Positions 44,247-53,240 are shown, counted from the stretch's first letter. The stretch: 64,000 nt of DNA from Fervidobacterium gondwanense DSM 13020 (GCF_900143265.1 NZ_FRDJ01000001.1:248001-312000); one strand, 5' to 3'. Notes: a model not told the origin generated them from the sequence alone. Numbers and translations: made by a program.

Positions 44247-44776
44247 TATTCCTCAAACTCCTTTTTCATTATTGTGTACTGCAGTATGAAGAGTATAAGA
44301 TTGTAAGCAAAATACACAGCTGATAAGTACATCATCTCAACTGTGTTTCCATGGTCTTTCAAAAGGTCCAGCCCTATCCACGTGGGACCAAAGAACGCAA
44401 GTTTGTAAACTTGGACGCCAACTGATATTCCTGATGATATGAAAGCTAAAATTATAAACAGTGAAGAATTACCACCAACCGCTTTAGAATAAGGATAAAG
44501 GCTCATAAAGAAGCCACTGACAGTGATCATAACTAATATGAAGAGTAAGAAGCGCGAACCGAGAAAAGTAAGTCCAGTCAGGTTAGAGACTATAGGGGAA
44601 ATATACATCACAGCAAAATATACGGCGAGCGATATGAACCCAAAGACGAAAGTTAAGAACCCGACTAATATAACGAAATAAAATTCAAAATTATGTTCAG
44701 CACCCCTTTTCTTTTGAATGCCTGATGCCACTGGATTTTGCTTCTCCTTATGTTCAAACTGACTCTGCCTTATCAA
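44246..44776 (-). CDS. Four-helix membrane protein of unknown function
   Basis: About 176 aa. A polar basic N-terminus of roughly 35 residues, then four hydrophobic segments (about 34-60, 74-95, 106-124 and 148-170). No family recognised. The start is uncertain. A GTG at 44806 lies only 5 bases from an extended -10 box and would be at or before the transcription start. The in-frame TTG at 44776 is 8 bases after AAGGGGG and fits better. It is first in the minus-strand run leading to tmcAL. Confidence 0.65.
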   Translation of the reverse strand: MIRQSQFEHKEKQNPVASGIQKKRGAEHNFEFYFVILVGFLTFVFGFISLAVYFAVMYISPIVSNLTGLTFLGSRFLLFILVMITVSGFFMSLYPYSKAVGGNSSLFIILAFISSGISVGVQVYKLAFFGPTWIGLDLLKDHGNTVEMMYLSAVYFAYNLILFILQYTIMKKEFEE

Positions 44777-44810
44777 TCCAATTACCCCCTTCTTCTTTCT
44801 GTTCACTTAA

Positions 44811-44819
44811 ATTATACCA
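44811..44819 (-). promoter_or_regulatory. Extended -10 for the membrane protein-tmcAL operon
   Basis: Minus strand TGgTATAAT. A TTGATA lies 20 bases upstream, too far for a normal -35. Predicted start near 44804. Confidence 0.5.
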
Positions 44820-44915
44820 GATTTATCCTAATCGGTCTATCAATAACAATTATTAGCTTGCTTTGATATACTCTTTCTTGCTTCCAAATACAGTACTTTA
44901 TACTTTTTACAAGCG

Positions 44916-44924
44916 TGCTATAAT
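44916..44924 (+). promoter_or_regulatory. Extended -10 for the carboxyltransferase operon
   Basis: TGcTATAAT, with a weak TTTATA 16 bases upstream. Predicted start near 44931, about 47 bases before the ATG at 44978. Confidence 0.5.
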
Positions 44925-44977
44925 TAATTTGAAACGTGAAAACTTATTTTATATTGCTTCTTCAAGAGGTGAAACAG

Positions 44978-46369
44978 ATGCCAATATTATCAATGTTCAC
45001 AGACACAACTTTCAGGGATGGACACCAGTCGCTTATAGCCACAAGAATGCGAACAGAAGATATACTCGGAATAATTGAAGAAGTTGATAGTCTCGGTTTT
45101 CAAGCGCTCGAAGTTTGGGGCGGAGCAACTTTCGATGTTTGTGTCAGGTTTTTAAACGAAGACCCTTGGGAAAGATTGAGGCTTATAAAGAAAAAGCTAA
45201 AAAACGGCAAAGCCCAAATGCTACTGCGTGGGCAGAACTTGGTTGGATACAGGCACTACGCTGATGATGTTGTCGAATTGTTTGTAAAAAAAGCGGTAGA
45301 GAATGGCGTTCAGGTAATGAGGATTTTTGATGCTCTCAACGATATTAGGAATTTGGAAAAGAGCATTGAGGTTGCCTTAAAATGTGGGGCACACGTCCAG
45401 GGTGCGATATCTTACACCGTAAGTCCATTTCACACAGTAGAGTACTTCGTAAATTATGCAGAGCAGTTGGTTGAACGTGGAGTCCATTCACTCTGTATAA
45501 AAGACATGGCTGGGCTGCTAACACCAAAAGTAGCGGGCGAACTTGTTAGCGCCCTGAAAAAGAGATTCGATTTGCCTTTGGAAGTACATTCACATGCCAC
45601 TGCTGGTCTTGGAGAACTCGCCTACCTCGCGGCTATACAAGCGGGTGCGGATATCATAGACACTGCGTTTTCACCATTCGGAATGACGACAAGCCAACCT
45701 GCATTTGAGCCGATATATTATTCTTGGAATGAATACAGACCACTTCCTGAGATAGATTGGCACAAAGTGGACAGAATCGTAAAGTATCTAACAGATGTTC
45801 GAAATAAATATGATGCGTACGATGTAAAGATGTACAGCATTGATCACAGAGTGATTACTTCACAAGTTCCGGGTGGTATGTACTCTAACTTAGTTAAGCA
45901 ACTGTCTGAACAGAAGATGTTAAACAAATTGGATGATGTATTAAGAGAAATTCCGCGCGTGCGTGCAGACCTTGGTTATCCGCCACTTGTAACGCCAACG
46001 AGCCAAATTGTGGGAGTTCAAGCTGTGCTCAATGTAATAACAGGTGAAAGATACGCTAAGGTCACCAGGGAAGTAAAGGATTACGTGAAAGGACTTTACG
46101 GAAAACCACCAGCGAAGATCGATGAAGATCTTGCAAAGAAAATACTCGGCGATGAAAAACCGATTGAAGGACGCCCAGCTGATTATATAGAACCAGAACT
46201 TGAAAAGAGGAAAGGTGAAATTGGGCTACTTGCAGAGAATGATGAAGAGCTTTTGATATACGCTATACTGGGCGAAGTCGGAAAGCAATATCTGAAGAAA
46301 AAATACGAAGAAAAATTATACATCGACTGGAACTTGGTTGAGAAGTTTGAAGGGGGTTACCCTGTTTGA
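44978..46369 (+). CDS. Biotin-dependent carboxyltransferase subunit (OadA/PycB/5S type)
   Basis: 463 aa. Catalytic carboxyltransferase barrel starting FTDTTFRDGHQSL (metal Asp and substrate-binding residues), RGQNLVGYRHYADD, MRIFDALND, SLCIKDMAGLLTP with the carbamylated-Lys-type region, and VHSHATAGL (metal histidines). The PYC_OADA domain follows to the end. There is no C-terminal biotinyl domain and no MKM motif, so a separate biotin carrier is needed; none is in the window. It could be oxaloacetate decarboxylase alpha, pyruvate carboxylase subunit B or the 5S subunit of methylmalonyl-CoA transcarboxylase. The last is suggested by mutase downstream. ATG at 44978 is 6 bases after AGAGGTG. 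Confidence 0.85.
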   Translation: MPILSMFTDTTFRDGHQSLIATRMRTEDILGIIEEVDSLGFQALEVWGGATFDVCVRFLNEDPWERLRLIKKKLKNGKAQMLLRGQNLVGYRHYADDVVELFVKKAVENGVQVMRIFDALNDIRNLEKSIEVALKCGAHVQGAISYTVSPFHTVEYFVNYAEQLVERGVHSLCIKDMAGLLTPKVAGELVSALKKRFDLPLEVHSHATAGLGELAYLAAIQAGADIIDTAFSPFGMTTSQPAFEPIYYSWNEYRPLPEIDWHKVDRIVKYLTDVRNKYDAYDVKMYSIDHRVITSQVPGGMYSNLVKQLSEQKMLNKLDDVLREIPRVRADLGYPPLVTPTSQIVGVQAVLNVITGERYAKVTREVKDYVKGLYGKPPAKIDEDLAKKILGDEKPIEGRPADYIEPELEKRKGEIGLLAENDEELLIYAILGEVGKQYLKKKYEEKLYIDWNLVEKFEGGYPV

Positions 46370-47172
46370 TAGTCGGTCTTGGAAACGATATAGTGGACAT
46401 CTCGCGTGTTCAAGTTGACTTAGCAAAAAGAATTCTCACTCCGAGAGAGAAAGGGAACAAAAACAGAATTACTGAACAGTACGTTGCGGGTAGATTCGCA
46501 TTGAAAGAAAGCTACTTTAAAGCTCTCGGAACAGGTCTTAATGGAAATTCGTTTCAAGATATTTCTTTTCTCAACAGGAATGACGGGAGCCTCTATTGTG
46601 TGATTCATAGGTATAGACATGCAAAACACGGGGCATATAATTACATACACACAACGCTGTCTCACGATAAATTCGCAGTAGCCGAAATAATATTAGAAAA
46701 GGTCGAAGGAAAAGTTTTTGTAGGCATCGGGACAAATCTTGGAGACAGAAAGAAAAACATACAAGAAGCCATCGAAAGAATTGGAAAGGTAGCGAGCGTA
46801 ATCTCAACTTCCGATGTTATAGAAACCGAACCTTACGGTAAGACAGATCAACCGAATTTCCTAAATTGCGTAATAGAGATAAGCACTGCCCTATCACCGG
46901 AAGAGCTTTTAGATGCTCTGCTGAACATTGAGAAAGAGATGGGAAGAGTTAGAAATGAAAAATGGGGACCAAGAATTATAGATTTAGATATATTGTTTTA
47001 CGGTAATATAATTGTGGAAAGTGAAAAATTGAGAATTCCGCACTACGATTTTGAAAACAGGATTTTCTTCGTAAAACCGATGGCCCAGATCGCTCCTGAC
47101 TATATACATCCAATAAGCCTCAGGAAGGTTACGGAAATACTTGAAAGTCTTGAAAAATGGAATGTGGAGTGA
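46366..47172 (+). CDS. Fusion of holo-ACP synthase (AcpS) and HPPK (FolK)
   Basis: 268 aa in one frame. Residues 1-about 112 are AcpS: IVGLGNDIVDISRV with Asp8, RFALKESYFKALGTGL with Glu48, and a C-terminal SHDKFAVAEIIL. It would load phosphopantetheine from CoA onto acyl carrier protein. Residues from about 116 are 6-hydroxymethyl-7,8-dihydropterin pyrophosphokinase: VFVGIGTNLGDR, IETEPYGKTDQPNFLNCVIEI, EKEMGRVRNEKWGPRIIDLDILFYG (GPRIIDLD at 201-208) and IPHYDFENRIFFVKPMAQI. Both sets of key residues are present. The two reactions are in unrelated pathways. TTG start at 46366 overlapping the upstream stop as TTGA, 8 bases after GGGGGT. Confidence 0.92.
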   Translation: MIVGLGNDIVDISRVQVDLAKRILTPREKGNKNRITEQYVAGRFALKESYFKALGTGLNGNSFQDISFLNRNDGSLYCVIHRYRHAKHGAYNYIHTTLSHDKFAVAEIILEKVEGKVFVGIGTNLGDRKKNIQEAIERIGKVASVISTSDVIETEPYGKTDQPNFLNCVIEISTALSPEELLDALLNIEKEMGRVRNEKWGPRIIDLDILFYGNIIVESEKLRIPHYDFENRIFFVKPMAQIAPDYIHPISLRKVTEILESLEKWNVE

Positions 47173-47176
47173 TACT

Positions 47177-47476
47177 ATGGCAAACAGTGGAGAGAAGGAC
47201 ATATTGAATATCGAAGCTCAGATAGATGAAGCGATAGAGAAAGAAGACTACGAGAAACTGAATCAGTTACTCGATGAGAGAGAAAAGCTCCTTTCGAAGT
47301 TATCGAGCGAAGAGTTGATAGAGATATACAAGCGAGACGAGGAGCGGAAGAAAAAACTCGAGCAGAAACTCAATGAATTTAAAGAAATGGCGCTAAAGAC
47401 CATCGAGGGTGAAAAAATGATGAGATCCTATCTGACGGTTGAAGATAAGGGGAGCAGCATAGACAGGAAAGGTTGA
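47177..47476 (+). CDS. Small coiled-coil protein
   Basis: 99 aa, highly charged and almost wholly helical (Glu and Lys dominate). DEAIEKEDYEKLNQLLDEREKLLSKL and KRDEERKKKLEQKLNEFKEMAL form two amphipathic helices. It resembles FliT-type or other small helical chaperones in size and pattern, but there is no diagnostic motif. No signal, no membrane helix. ATG at 47177 after GGAGTGATACT; the stop of the AcpS-FolK gene is 4 bases upstream. Confidence 0.7.
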   Translation: MANSGEKDILNIEAQIDEAIEKEDYEKLNQLLDEREKLLSKLSSEELIEIYKRDEERKKKLEQKLNEFKEMALKTIEGEKMMRSYLTVEDKGSSIDRKG

Positions 47477-47519
47477 GTAAAGATTAAATTTTTTAAATCG
47501 AAGCGAAGGGGGAGTTGGA

Positions 47520-49184
47520 ATGAACGAAAGATTTGTAAAGGCAAAAGCAAAATACGAAGATGTTGTTGCAAAATCGGTAGCAAAGGTACCTGAAAGAAAA
47601 CCAACTTTTACTTCAACGTCCGGTTATGAAATCAAGAGGCTCTACACTCCAGAGGATATAGAACACATAGATTACGTGGAAGAAATCGGATTCCCCGGTG
47701 AATATCCTTACACACGCGGTGTTCAGCCAACAATGTACAGGGCAAGGCACTGGACGATGCGCCAGTATGCAGGCTTTGGAACTGCCGAAGAATCGAATAA
47801 GAGGTATAAGTACCTCCTCCAACAAGGACAGACAGGACTTTCGGTTGCATTCGATTTGCCAACTCAAATTGGATACGACTCAGATGACCCAATGGCTGAA
47901 GGTGAAGTTGGTAAAGTCGGCGTTGCAATAGACTCGCTTGAGGACATGGAGATACTGTTCGATGGTATTCCACTTGACCAAGTCAGTACTTCCATGACAA
48001 TAAATAGCACGGCGATGATTCTGCTCTCAATGTACATAGCCGTCGCGGAAAAACAAGGAGTATCGCAAGACAAACTGAGCGGTACGATACAGAACGATAT
48101 ACTCAAAGAATACATAGCAAGGGGAACATATATTTATCCACCTGAACCATCTATGAGGCTTATAACAAACATCTTTGAATACTGCTCGAAGTACATGCCG
48201 AAGTGGAATCCGATAAGCATAAGTGGGTATCATATAAGGGAAGCCGGTTCAAGCGCAGTACAAGAAGTTGCGTTCACACTTGCTGATGCTATAGCGTACG
48301 TAGACACAGCAATAAAGGCTGGGCTTGATCCAAACGTCTTTGGAAAAAGATTGTCTTTCTTCTTTGCAGCACATAACAACTTCCTTGAAGAGATAGCAAA
48401 ATTCCGTGCAGCGAGAAGACTATGGGCAAAGATAATGAAGAAAAGATTCGGTGTGACTGATCCAGAGGCATTGAAGTTGAGATTCCATACACAAACCGGC
48501 GGTTCTACACTCACAGCTCAACAACCACTTAACAATGTAATCCGCGTCACGATACAAGCACTCGCAGCCGTTTTGGGTGGCACTCAGTCGCTCCACACAA
48601 ACAGCTACGACGAAGCTCTCGGACTCCCAACGGAAGAATCCGCAAGAATCGCTTTAAGAACGCAACAAATAATCGCTTACGAATCGGGTGTTGCGGACAC
48701 GATCGACCCACTCGCCGGTTCTTACGTAATAGAAGCAATGACGAGCGAAATTGAAAAGAGAGCGATGGAGTATATCGAGAAGATAGATCAGATGGGTGGA
48801 ATGATAAAGGCAATTGAGACTGGATACGTACAGAAAGAGATCCACGAAAGCGCTTACAAGCACCAACTTGCAGTTGAAAAAGGTGAAGAGATAATAGTTG
48901 GTGTGAACAAATTCCAAATAAACGAAGACTTGAAACAAAAAGAAGTGCTCAAGGTAGATCCAGAGCTTGAAAGAAAGCAAAAAGAACGAGTTAAGAAGCT
49001 CAAAGAGAGAAGAGACAACGAAAAAGTGAAGAAGATTCTTAACAAGATAAAAGAAGTTGCGCAGACCGATGAAAATCTCTTCCCGTACGTTCTCGAAGCT
49101 GTTAAATCGTACGCAACCGTTGGTGAGATAAGCAACGCACTGAGGGAAGTATTTGGAGAATACACAGAGACTGTAATCATCTGA
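47520..49184 (+). CDS. Methylmalonyl-CoA mutase catalytic subunit, without B12 domain
   Basis: 554 aa. Adenosylcobalamin-dependent mutase barrel, converting methylmalonyl-CoA and succinyl-CoA. [28 protein letters not shown] holds Tyr83, the residue that is Tyr in methylmalonyl-CoA mutases, Phe in isobutyryl-CoA mutases and Ile in hydroxyisobutyryl-CoA mutases. Also seen: [29 protein letters not shown] with His238, and [20 protein letters not shown]. There is no C-terminal DxHxxG cobalamin-binding domain. A separate small subunit is required and is not in the window. ATG at 47520 after GAAGGGGGAGTTGGA. Confidence 0.92.
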   Translation: MNERFVKAKAKYEDVVAKSVAKVPERKPTFTSTSGYEIKRLYTPEDIEHIDYVEEIGFPGEYPYTRGVQPTMYRARHWTMRQYAGFGTAEESNKRYKYLLQQGQTGLSVAFDLPTQIGYDSDDPMAEGEVGKVGVAIDSLEDMEILFDGIPLDQVSTSMTINSTAMILLSMYIAVAEKQGVSQDKLSGTIQNDILKEYIARGTYIYPPEPSMRLITNIFEYCSKYMPKWNPISISGYHIREAGSSAVQEVAFTLADAIAYVDTAIKAGLDPNVFGKRLSFFFAAHNNFLEEIAKFRAARRLWAKIMKKRFGVTDPEALKLRFHTQTGGSTLTAQQPLNNVIRVTIQALAAVLGGTQSLHTNSYDEALGLPTEESARIALRTQQIIAYESGVADTIDPLAGSYVIEAMTSEIEKRAMEYIEKIDQMGGMIKAIETGYVQKEIHESAYKHQLAVEKGEEIIVGVNKFQINEDLKQKEVLKVDPELERKQKERVKKLKERRDNEKVKKILNKIKEVAQTDENLFPYVLEAVKSYATVGEISNALREVFGEYTETVII

Positions 49185-49220
49185 TAAATTGAAACACAAT
49201 TGAAAAGGAGGGCGATAGAT

Positions 49221-50096
49221 ATGGAAAAAGGAACATGGGAAATCAAGAAGGGATTTGCGGAAATGTTCAAAGGTGGCGTCATTATGGACGTCACAACAGC
49301 TGAGCAGGCAAAGATCGCAGAAGAAGCAGGAGCGGTTGCCGTCATGGCACTTGAAAGAGTTCCTGCAGACATCAGAAAAGCCGGCGGCGTTGCGAGAATG
49401 GCAAGCATTGCCAAAATAAAGGAGATAATGGAAGCAGTTTCCATCCCTGTCATGGCAAAGGTAAGGATTGGACACATCGCAGAGGCACGTATCCTCGAAG
49501 CTCTCGGTGTTGACTTCATAGACGAGTCTGAAGTTCTAACGCCTGCAGATGACAAATACCACATAAACAAGCATGAATTCAAAGTCCCGTTTGTTTGCGG
49601 TGCAAGAAACCTTGGCGAGGCACTGAGAAGGATCGCAGAAGGCGCAGCGATGATAAGAACAAAAGGTGAAGCTGGTACCGGTAACGTCGTGGAAGCTGTC
49701 AAACACATGAGAACAGTGATGGCAGAGATTAGAAAAGTCCAGAACTTGCCATACGAAGAAATAGTAACGTATGCAAAAGAAATAGGCGCACCTGTAGAAC
49801 TCGTGCAACAAGTGAAAGAACTCGGAAGACTACCGGTTGTGAACTTCGCAGCTGGCGGCGTCGCCACGCCTGCTGACGCTGCACTCATGATGATGCTCGG
49901 TGCAGATGGTGTTTTCGTTGGTAGCGGTATATTCAAATCAAAAGACCCAATGAAGATGGCAAAATCGATAGTTATGGCAGTCACGTACTGGAACGACCCA
50001 GAGATGCTCTTGAAGATATCAGAAGACATCGGCGAACCAATGGAAGGTTTGGAAATTGAAACGTTAGAAGTAAGGCTCCAAGAAAGAGGTTGGTAA
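49221..50096 (+). CDS. pdxS: Pyridoxal 5'-phosphate synthase PdxS
   Basis: 291 aa barrel that makes PLP from ribose 5-phosphate, glyceraldehyde 3-phosphate and ammonia. [34 protein letters not shown] near the N-terminus, the catalytic lysines in VMAKVRIGH and [15 protein letters not shown], and the phosphate site [20 protein letters not shown] plus [11 protein letters not shown] at 49221, 8 bases after GGAGGG; seven upstream in-frame codons are ignored. Very highly conserved. pdxT follows after 3 bases. Confidence 0.97.
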   Translation: MEKGTWEIKKGFAEMFKGGVIMDVTTAEQAKIAEEAGAVAVMALERVPADIRKAGGVARMASIAKIKEIMEAVSIPVMAKVRIGHIAEARILEALGVDFIDESEVLTPADDKYHINKHEFKVPFVCGARNLGEALRRIAEGAAMIRTKGEAGTGNVVEAVKHMRTVMAEIRKVQNLPYEEIVTYAKEIGAPVELVQQVKELGRLPVVNFAAGGVATPADAALMMMLGADGVFVGSGIFKSKDPMKMAKSIVMAVTYWNDPEMLLKISEDIGEPMEGLEIETLEVRLQERGW

Positions 50097-50099
50097 GAA

Positions 50100-50675
50100 A
50101 TGGTAATAGGGGTATCAGGCATACAAGGTGATTTTAGAGAACACAAATGGGCGATAGAAAAGCTCGGGGTCGAAACATACGTCGTACGAACTCCAGAAGA
50201 CCTGGAGAAAGTTGATGGGCTTATCATACCAGGTGGAGAATCTACAACTATGATCCGCATAATGAAGCGCATAGGGCTTTTCGATGCACTGAAAGAAAAG
50301 ATTTTGAAAGGTTTTCCAGTATACGGAACTTGTGCTGGACTTATAGTCTTGGCCAAAGAAATAGAGAATTACCCGCAAGAGTCCTTAGGGGTAATCAACA
50401 TCAAAGTGAGGAGAAATGCATACGGACGGCAAGTAGACAGCTTTGACGAAATGGTAGAAATCAAAGGTTTTGACAGACCTTTCAAAGCGATATTCATCCG
50501 CGCTCCAAGGGTTGAAGAGTGGGGAAATGAAGTTGAAACATTGGCTTTCTTAGACAAGCACCCAATTATGCTCAGGCAAAAAAACGTGCTCGTCACATCG
50601 TTCCACCCAGAGCTAACAGACGACACAAGAGTACATGAATACTTCTTAAGTATGGTTAAGGAGTACAGGAAATAA
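50100..50675 (+). CDS. pdxT: PdxT glutaminase subunit of PLP synthase
   Basis: 191 aa class I glutamine amidotransferase that feeds ammonia to Pdx[13 protein letters not shown] at the N-terminus, [11 protein letters not shown] (about 40-50), nucleophile Cys in [11 protein letters not shown], and the His/Glu pair in [11 protein letters not shown]. The usual length. ATG at 50100 with its ribosome-binding site (AAGAGGTTGG) in the end of pdxS. Followed by a strong terminator, so this operon ends here. Confidence 0.96.
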   Translation: MVIGVSGIQGDFREHKWAIEKLGVETYVVRTPEDLEKVDGLIIPGGESTTMIRIMKRIGLFDALKEKILKGFPVYGTCAGLIVLAKEIENYPQESLGVINIKVRRNAYGRQVDSFDEMVEIKGFDRPFKAIFIRAPRVEEWGNEVETLAFLDKHPIMLRQKNVLVTSFHPELTDDTRVHEYFLSMVKEYRK

Positions 50676-50707
50676 GCATATTTATCGAGAATTTATAAAA
50701 AATTCAC

Positions 50708-50736
50708 AAGGGGCGAACAATTCGCCCCTTTTTTGT
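50708..50736 (+). terminator. Terminator after pdxT
   Basis: 10-bp perfect stem AAGGGGCGAA (50708-50717), loop CAA, TTCGCCCCTT (50721-50730), then TTTTG. Confidence 0.93.
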
Positions 50737-51073
50737 TTGAAGAATACTAGATTGAACGCAATTTTGTTTTTAAAAACAATTTTGCTATAATACAGGTGGT
50801 TAGTCGCCCAAAATTTCAAGTGTTGTCTCACCATCCAGAAAAACGAATATGAACGATTTGGAGGATATTTTCGAAGATATCAATTAATTTAGATTATATT
50901 TGTCCAATTTTTCTATTTGACACATTTGTTGTGTCTGGTAGAATATTAAAGAAAAAATGGAGTATTTTTGTCTATTTTGGCACAAGAACAATAATGCAAG
51001 TCTTGCGATCTTGTTCATTTTTATATTCAATACTTTGTGAAAAAAATATCATCTATTAAAGGGAGGGATGTGC
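50737..51073 (+). other. Leader region of the Mbx-type operon
   Basis: About 335 bases with two promoter candidates and no gene. Distal: TTGTTT (50764-50769), 16 bases, TGc-TATAAT (50786-50791). Proximal: TTGACA (50917-50922), 16 bases, TAGAAT (50939-50944). Between them is a 12-codon frame (ATG at 50850, MNDLEDIFEDIN) of doubtful meaning. Downstream of the proximal start a weak hairpin GAACAA/TTGTTC (50986-51016) precedes ATTTTTAT. The ribosome-binding site AGGGAGGG ends the region. Confidence 0.5.
50917..50944 (+). promoter_or_regulatory. Proximal promoter of the Mbx-type operon
   Basis: TTGACA, 16-base spacer, TAGAAT. Predicted start near 50951, giving a leader of about 120 bases. Confidence 0.55.
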
Positions 51074-51553
51074 GTGAATTTTTCGGTACTCATTGTTACT
51101 TTTTTCACATGGTTGTTGTTAACGTGGTCCCTTGATGTTCAAGAGGTTATTGTTGGATTAGTGGTATCGTTTGCTATTTCCATTATTTTCAAACGCTACT
51201 ACAACATCAAGTTCAACGCCAAGTTCGTACCCGGACTTTTCAAGTTTTTCTTTGTTTACATACCGGTTTTCGTTTGGGAGATGCTGAAAGCAAATTTTGA
51301 CGTCGCTTCAAGAGTGTTGGACAGTAAAGTACGTGTTAAACCGGGGTTTGTTAGAGTTAAGACATCTTTGAAGGGTGATATTGCCAAATTGACGCTCGCC
51401 AATTCGATAACCCTAACACCAGGAACGATTGCTGTTGACATGAAAGATGACGAGCTTTACGTACACTGGATAGAAGTTGGAGGTACCGATGAGAACTCAA
51501 AACGCACGTTTTATGGTAGACTTGAAAGGTTCTTGAAGGGGGTGTACGAATGA
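51074..51553 (+). CDS. Mrp antiporter subunit E-like (MbxA-type)
   Basis: 159 aa. Two to three membrane helices in the first 70 residues (SVLIVTFFTWLLLTWSL; VIVGLVVSFAISIIF; LFKFFFVYIPVFVWEMLKANFDV). The MnhE signature VKPGFVRVKTSLKGDIAKLTLANSITLTPGTIAVD follows, with the C-terminal cytoplasmic domain. First subunit of the Na+/H+ antiporter-like half of the complex. GTG at 51074 is chosen: GGAGGG is 6 bases upstream, while the ATG at 51068 abuts that site. Overlaps the next gene as ATGA. Confidence 0.9.
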   Translation: MNFSVLIVTFFTWLLLTWSLDVQEVIVGLVVSFAISIIFKRYYNIKFNAKFVPGLFKFFFVYIPVFVWEMLKANFDVASRVLDSKVRVKPGFVRVKTSLKGDIAKLTLANSITLTPGTIAVDMKDDELYVHWIEVGGTDENSKRTFYGRLERFLKGVYE

Positions 51554-51843
51554 GTGGCTCTCTTTTAATCGATTTAATTGTCTTTGGATTCACTGGACTC
51601 GGTATTTTCTTAACGCTCATCAGGTTCTTGCTCGGTCCAACGAGTTTCGAAAGATTGGTCGCTGTGGATATGATGAACGTCATGTTCATAGGCGTTCTAG
51701 TTATGATTGCGTACATATTCAAGAACAATATGTACATGGATATTGCTTTGCTATACGGTTTACTCACTTTTATCGAGACTTTAGTCTTTGCTCGCTATCT
51801 TGAAAATCGGGCAGCAAAGACTGCGGACGGTGATAAGAGATGA
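51550..51843 (+). CDS. Mrp antiporter subunit F-like
   Basis: 97 aa with three membrane helices (about 6-24, 34-55, 60-82). The MnhF signature is RFLLGPTSFERLVAVDMMNVMFIGVLVMIAYIF, then DIALLYGLLTFIETLVFARYLE. Overlaps subunit E and subunit G genes by 4 bases each. Confidence 0.92.
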   Translation: MSGSLLIDLIVFGFTGLGIFLTLIRFLLGPTSFERLVAVDMMNVMFIGVLVMIAYIFKNNMYMDIALLYGLLTFIETLVFARYLENRAAKTADGDKR

Positions 51844-52214
51844 CTGAGATAATAAGAGAAATCGTAGGCTATACGCTCACCGCGCTTGGTGCGTTTTTCT
51901 ATTTCCTTGCAGGTTTAGGTTTGATTAGAATGCCGGATGTTTATACAAAGCTCCAAGCTTCAACAAAGGCAACGACTCTCGGAACCTTTTCTATCGCGCT
52001 TGGGATAGGTATTCTCAATCCAGAATTCTTCGGAAAGTCGATTATATTAATCGCCTTCGTAGCCCTAACAAACCCTGTTGCATCATCTGTAATGATTCGA
52101 GCAGCTTACAAAAACAACGCACCCGCATGCAAAGAGACTTGTATTGATGAAATAGCAGAACTAAAAAACAATGCGGTAGAAAAAGCTGTTACGGGTGGTG
52201 AGGGCAATGAGTAA
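51840..52214 (+). CDS. Mrp antiporter subunit G-like
   Basis: 124 aa with three membrane helices. MnhG signature FFYFLAGLGLIRMPDVYTKLQASTKATTLGTFSIALGI and VALTNPVASSVMIRAAYKNN. The C-terminal 30 residues are polar. Starts within the end of the F-like gene (ATGA) and overlaps the next start. Confidence 0.93.
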   Translation: MTEIIREIVGYTLTALGAFFYFLAGLGLIRMPDVYTKLQASTKATTLGTFSIALGIGILNPEFFGKSIILIAFVALTNPVASSVMIRAAYKNNAPACKETCIDEIAELKNNAVEKAVTGGEGNE

Positions 52215-52521
52215 TTTGAAAGAGTTTTTAACAAGTTTAGAGCTCATCGATTATGTATCTTATTTGGTCGGCGGATTGATGGTAGTCTTTGGAATCTTTG
52301 CCGTTGAAGCAAAAAAGATATTCGATTCATTGCTTGCACTTTCTGCTTTAAGCATGTTGTCAGTATTGATATTTGTCGTATTGAAAGCACCAGATGTAGC
52401 AATCACGGAAGCGGCAGTTGGTTCAGGACTTGCAAGTGCTGTGATGATTTTTGCACTATTTAGAATTAGCAATCCGGAAAATAAACGAGGCAATAAGAAC
52501 AAGGCAGGTGAGGAAGAATGA
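52207..52521 (+). CDS. MbhD-like membrane subunit (DUF4040)
   Basis: 104 aa. Three membrane helices; the conserved core IFAVEAKKIFDSLLALSALSMLSVLIFVVLKAPDVAITEAAVGSGLASAVMIFALF matches the MbhD/MnhA-C-terminal family with its APDVA(I/L)TEA motif. Polar Lys/Asn-rich tail. ATG at 52207 overlaps the G-like stop by 8 bases; GGTGAGGG lies upstream. Overlaps the next gene as ATGA. Confidence 0.9.
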   Translation: MSNLKEFLTSLELIDYVSYLVGGLMVVFGIFAVEAKKIFDSLLALSALSMLSVLIFVVLKAPDVAITEAAVGSGLASAVMIFALFRISNPENKRGNKNKAGEEE

Positions 52522-53237
52522 GGCGCATATGGGCAATCCTGCTTTCAGCTGTATTTTTATACTTCTTCTTCACAGTCTATGCTCCAACTCTTCCTGAGTT
52601 TGGCATGTTTGACATGTATAGGAGAGTTTCGTTTGATTATATAAGCAAATCAACGACAAAAGAGTACTCACCTGTGGAATTTAAGAAGTCATCCAACCTT
52701 GAAGAAGGCAGTGCAAATGTTGTCACTTCAATTGTTGTGAACTACCGTTCTTTCGACACGCTTGGAGAAGTCACTGTACTATTCACAGCAGCACTTGGTG
52801 TCGGTTTGCTCGCATCCTACAAGAAAAGAAGAATAGAGTTCGAAAACCACAACGTTCTTTCAACCGCAACAGGTATAGTGTTACCGATAATTTTACTCTT
52901 CGGGGCTTACATCTTTATACACGGGCACCTCACACCCGGTGGTGGATTTCCAGGCGGTACGATAATTGGGCTTGGAGTTCTGTTGTTAATTCTTGGAAGA
53001 ACGGACTTCAAAGTATCCGAAGTGGCTAAGTACACAGAAGGTGTAGCAGGTGCCGGGTACGTTCTCGTTGGATTGGTAGGAATAGCTTTGGCAGGAACGT
53101 TTTTGGCAAATTTCCTCCCAACAGGTACGGTAGGATACTTGTTCAGCGCAGGCGTTGTGCCGATAGTCTATACTCTGATAGGCTTCAAGGTTGGAGCAGA
53201 GCTTTCGAATATAATTTCAGAAATGAGGGAGGGATAA
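52518..53237 (+). CDS. Fused MbhE- and MbhF/MnhB-like subunit
   Basis: 239 aa. The N-terminal part (about 1-108) has one helix, a soluble loop and then SANVVTSIVVNYRSFDTLGEVTVLFTAALGVGLL, the MbhE signature. The C-terminal part (about 112-239) is MnhB/MbhF: LSTATGIVLPIILLFGAYIFIHGHLTPGGGFPGGTIIGLGVLLLIL. In Pyrococcus Mbh these are two genes; in mrp operons MrpB stands alone. Five or six helices in total. Overlaps the gene before it as ATGA. Confidence 0.88.
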   Translation: MRRIWAILLSAVFLYFFFTVYAPTLPEFGMFDMYRRVSFDYISKSTTKEYSPVEFKKSSNLEEGSANVVTSIVVNYRSFDTLGEVTVLFTAALGVGLLASYKKRRIEFENHNVLSTATGIVLPIILLFGAYIFIHGHLTPGGGFPGGTIIGLGVLLLILGRTDFKVSEVAKYTEGVAGAGYVLVGLVGIALAGTFLANFLPTGTVGYLFSAGVVPIVYTLIGFKVGAELSNIISEMREG

Positions 53238-53240
53238 GAT

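Noticed and set aside
48854-50356. 500-codon open frame on the minus strand
   Set aside because: It lies opposite mutA, pdxS and pdxT, is rich in Ser/Ile/Pro as expected for an antisense frame, and has no ribosome-binding site.
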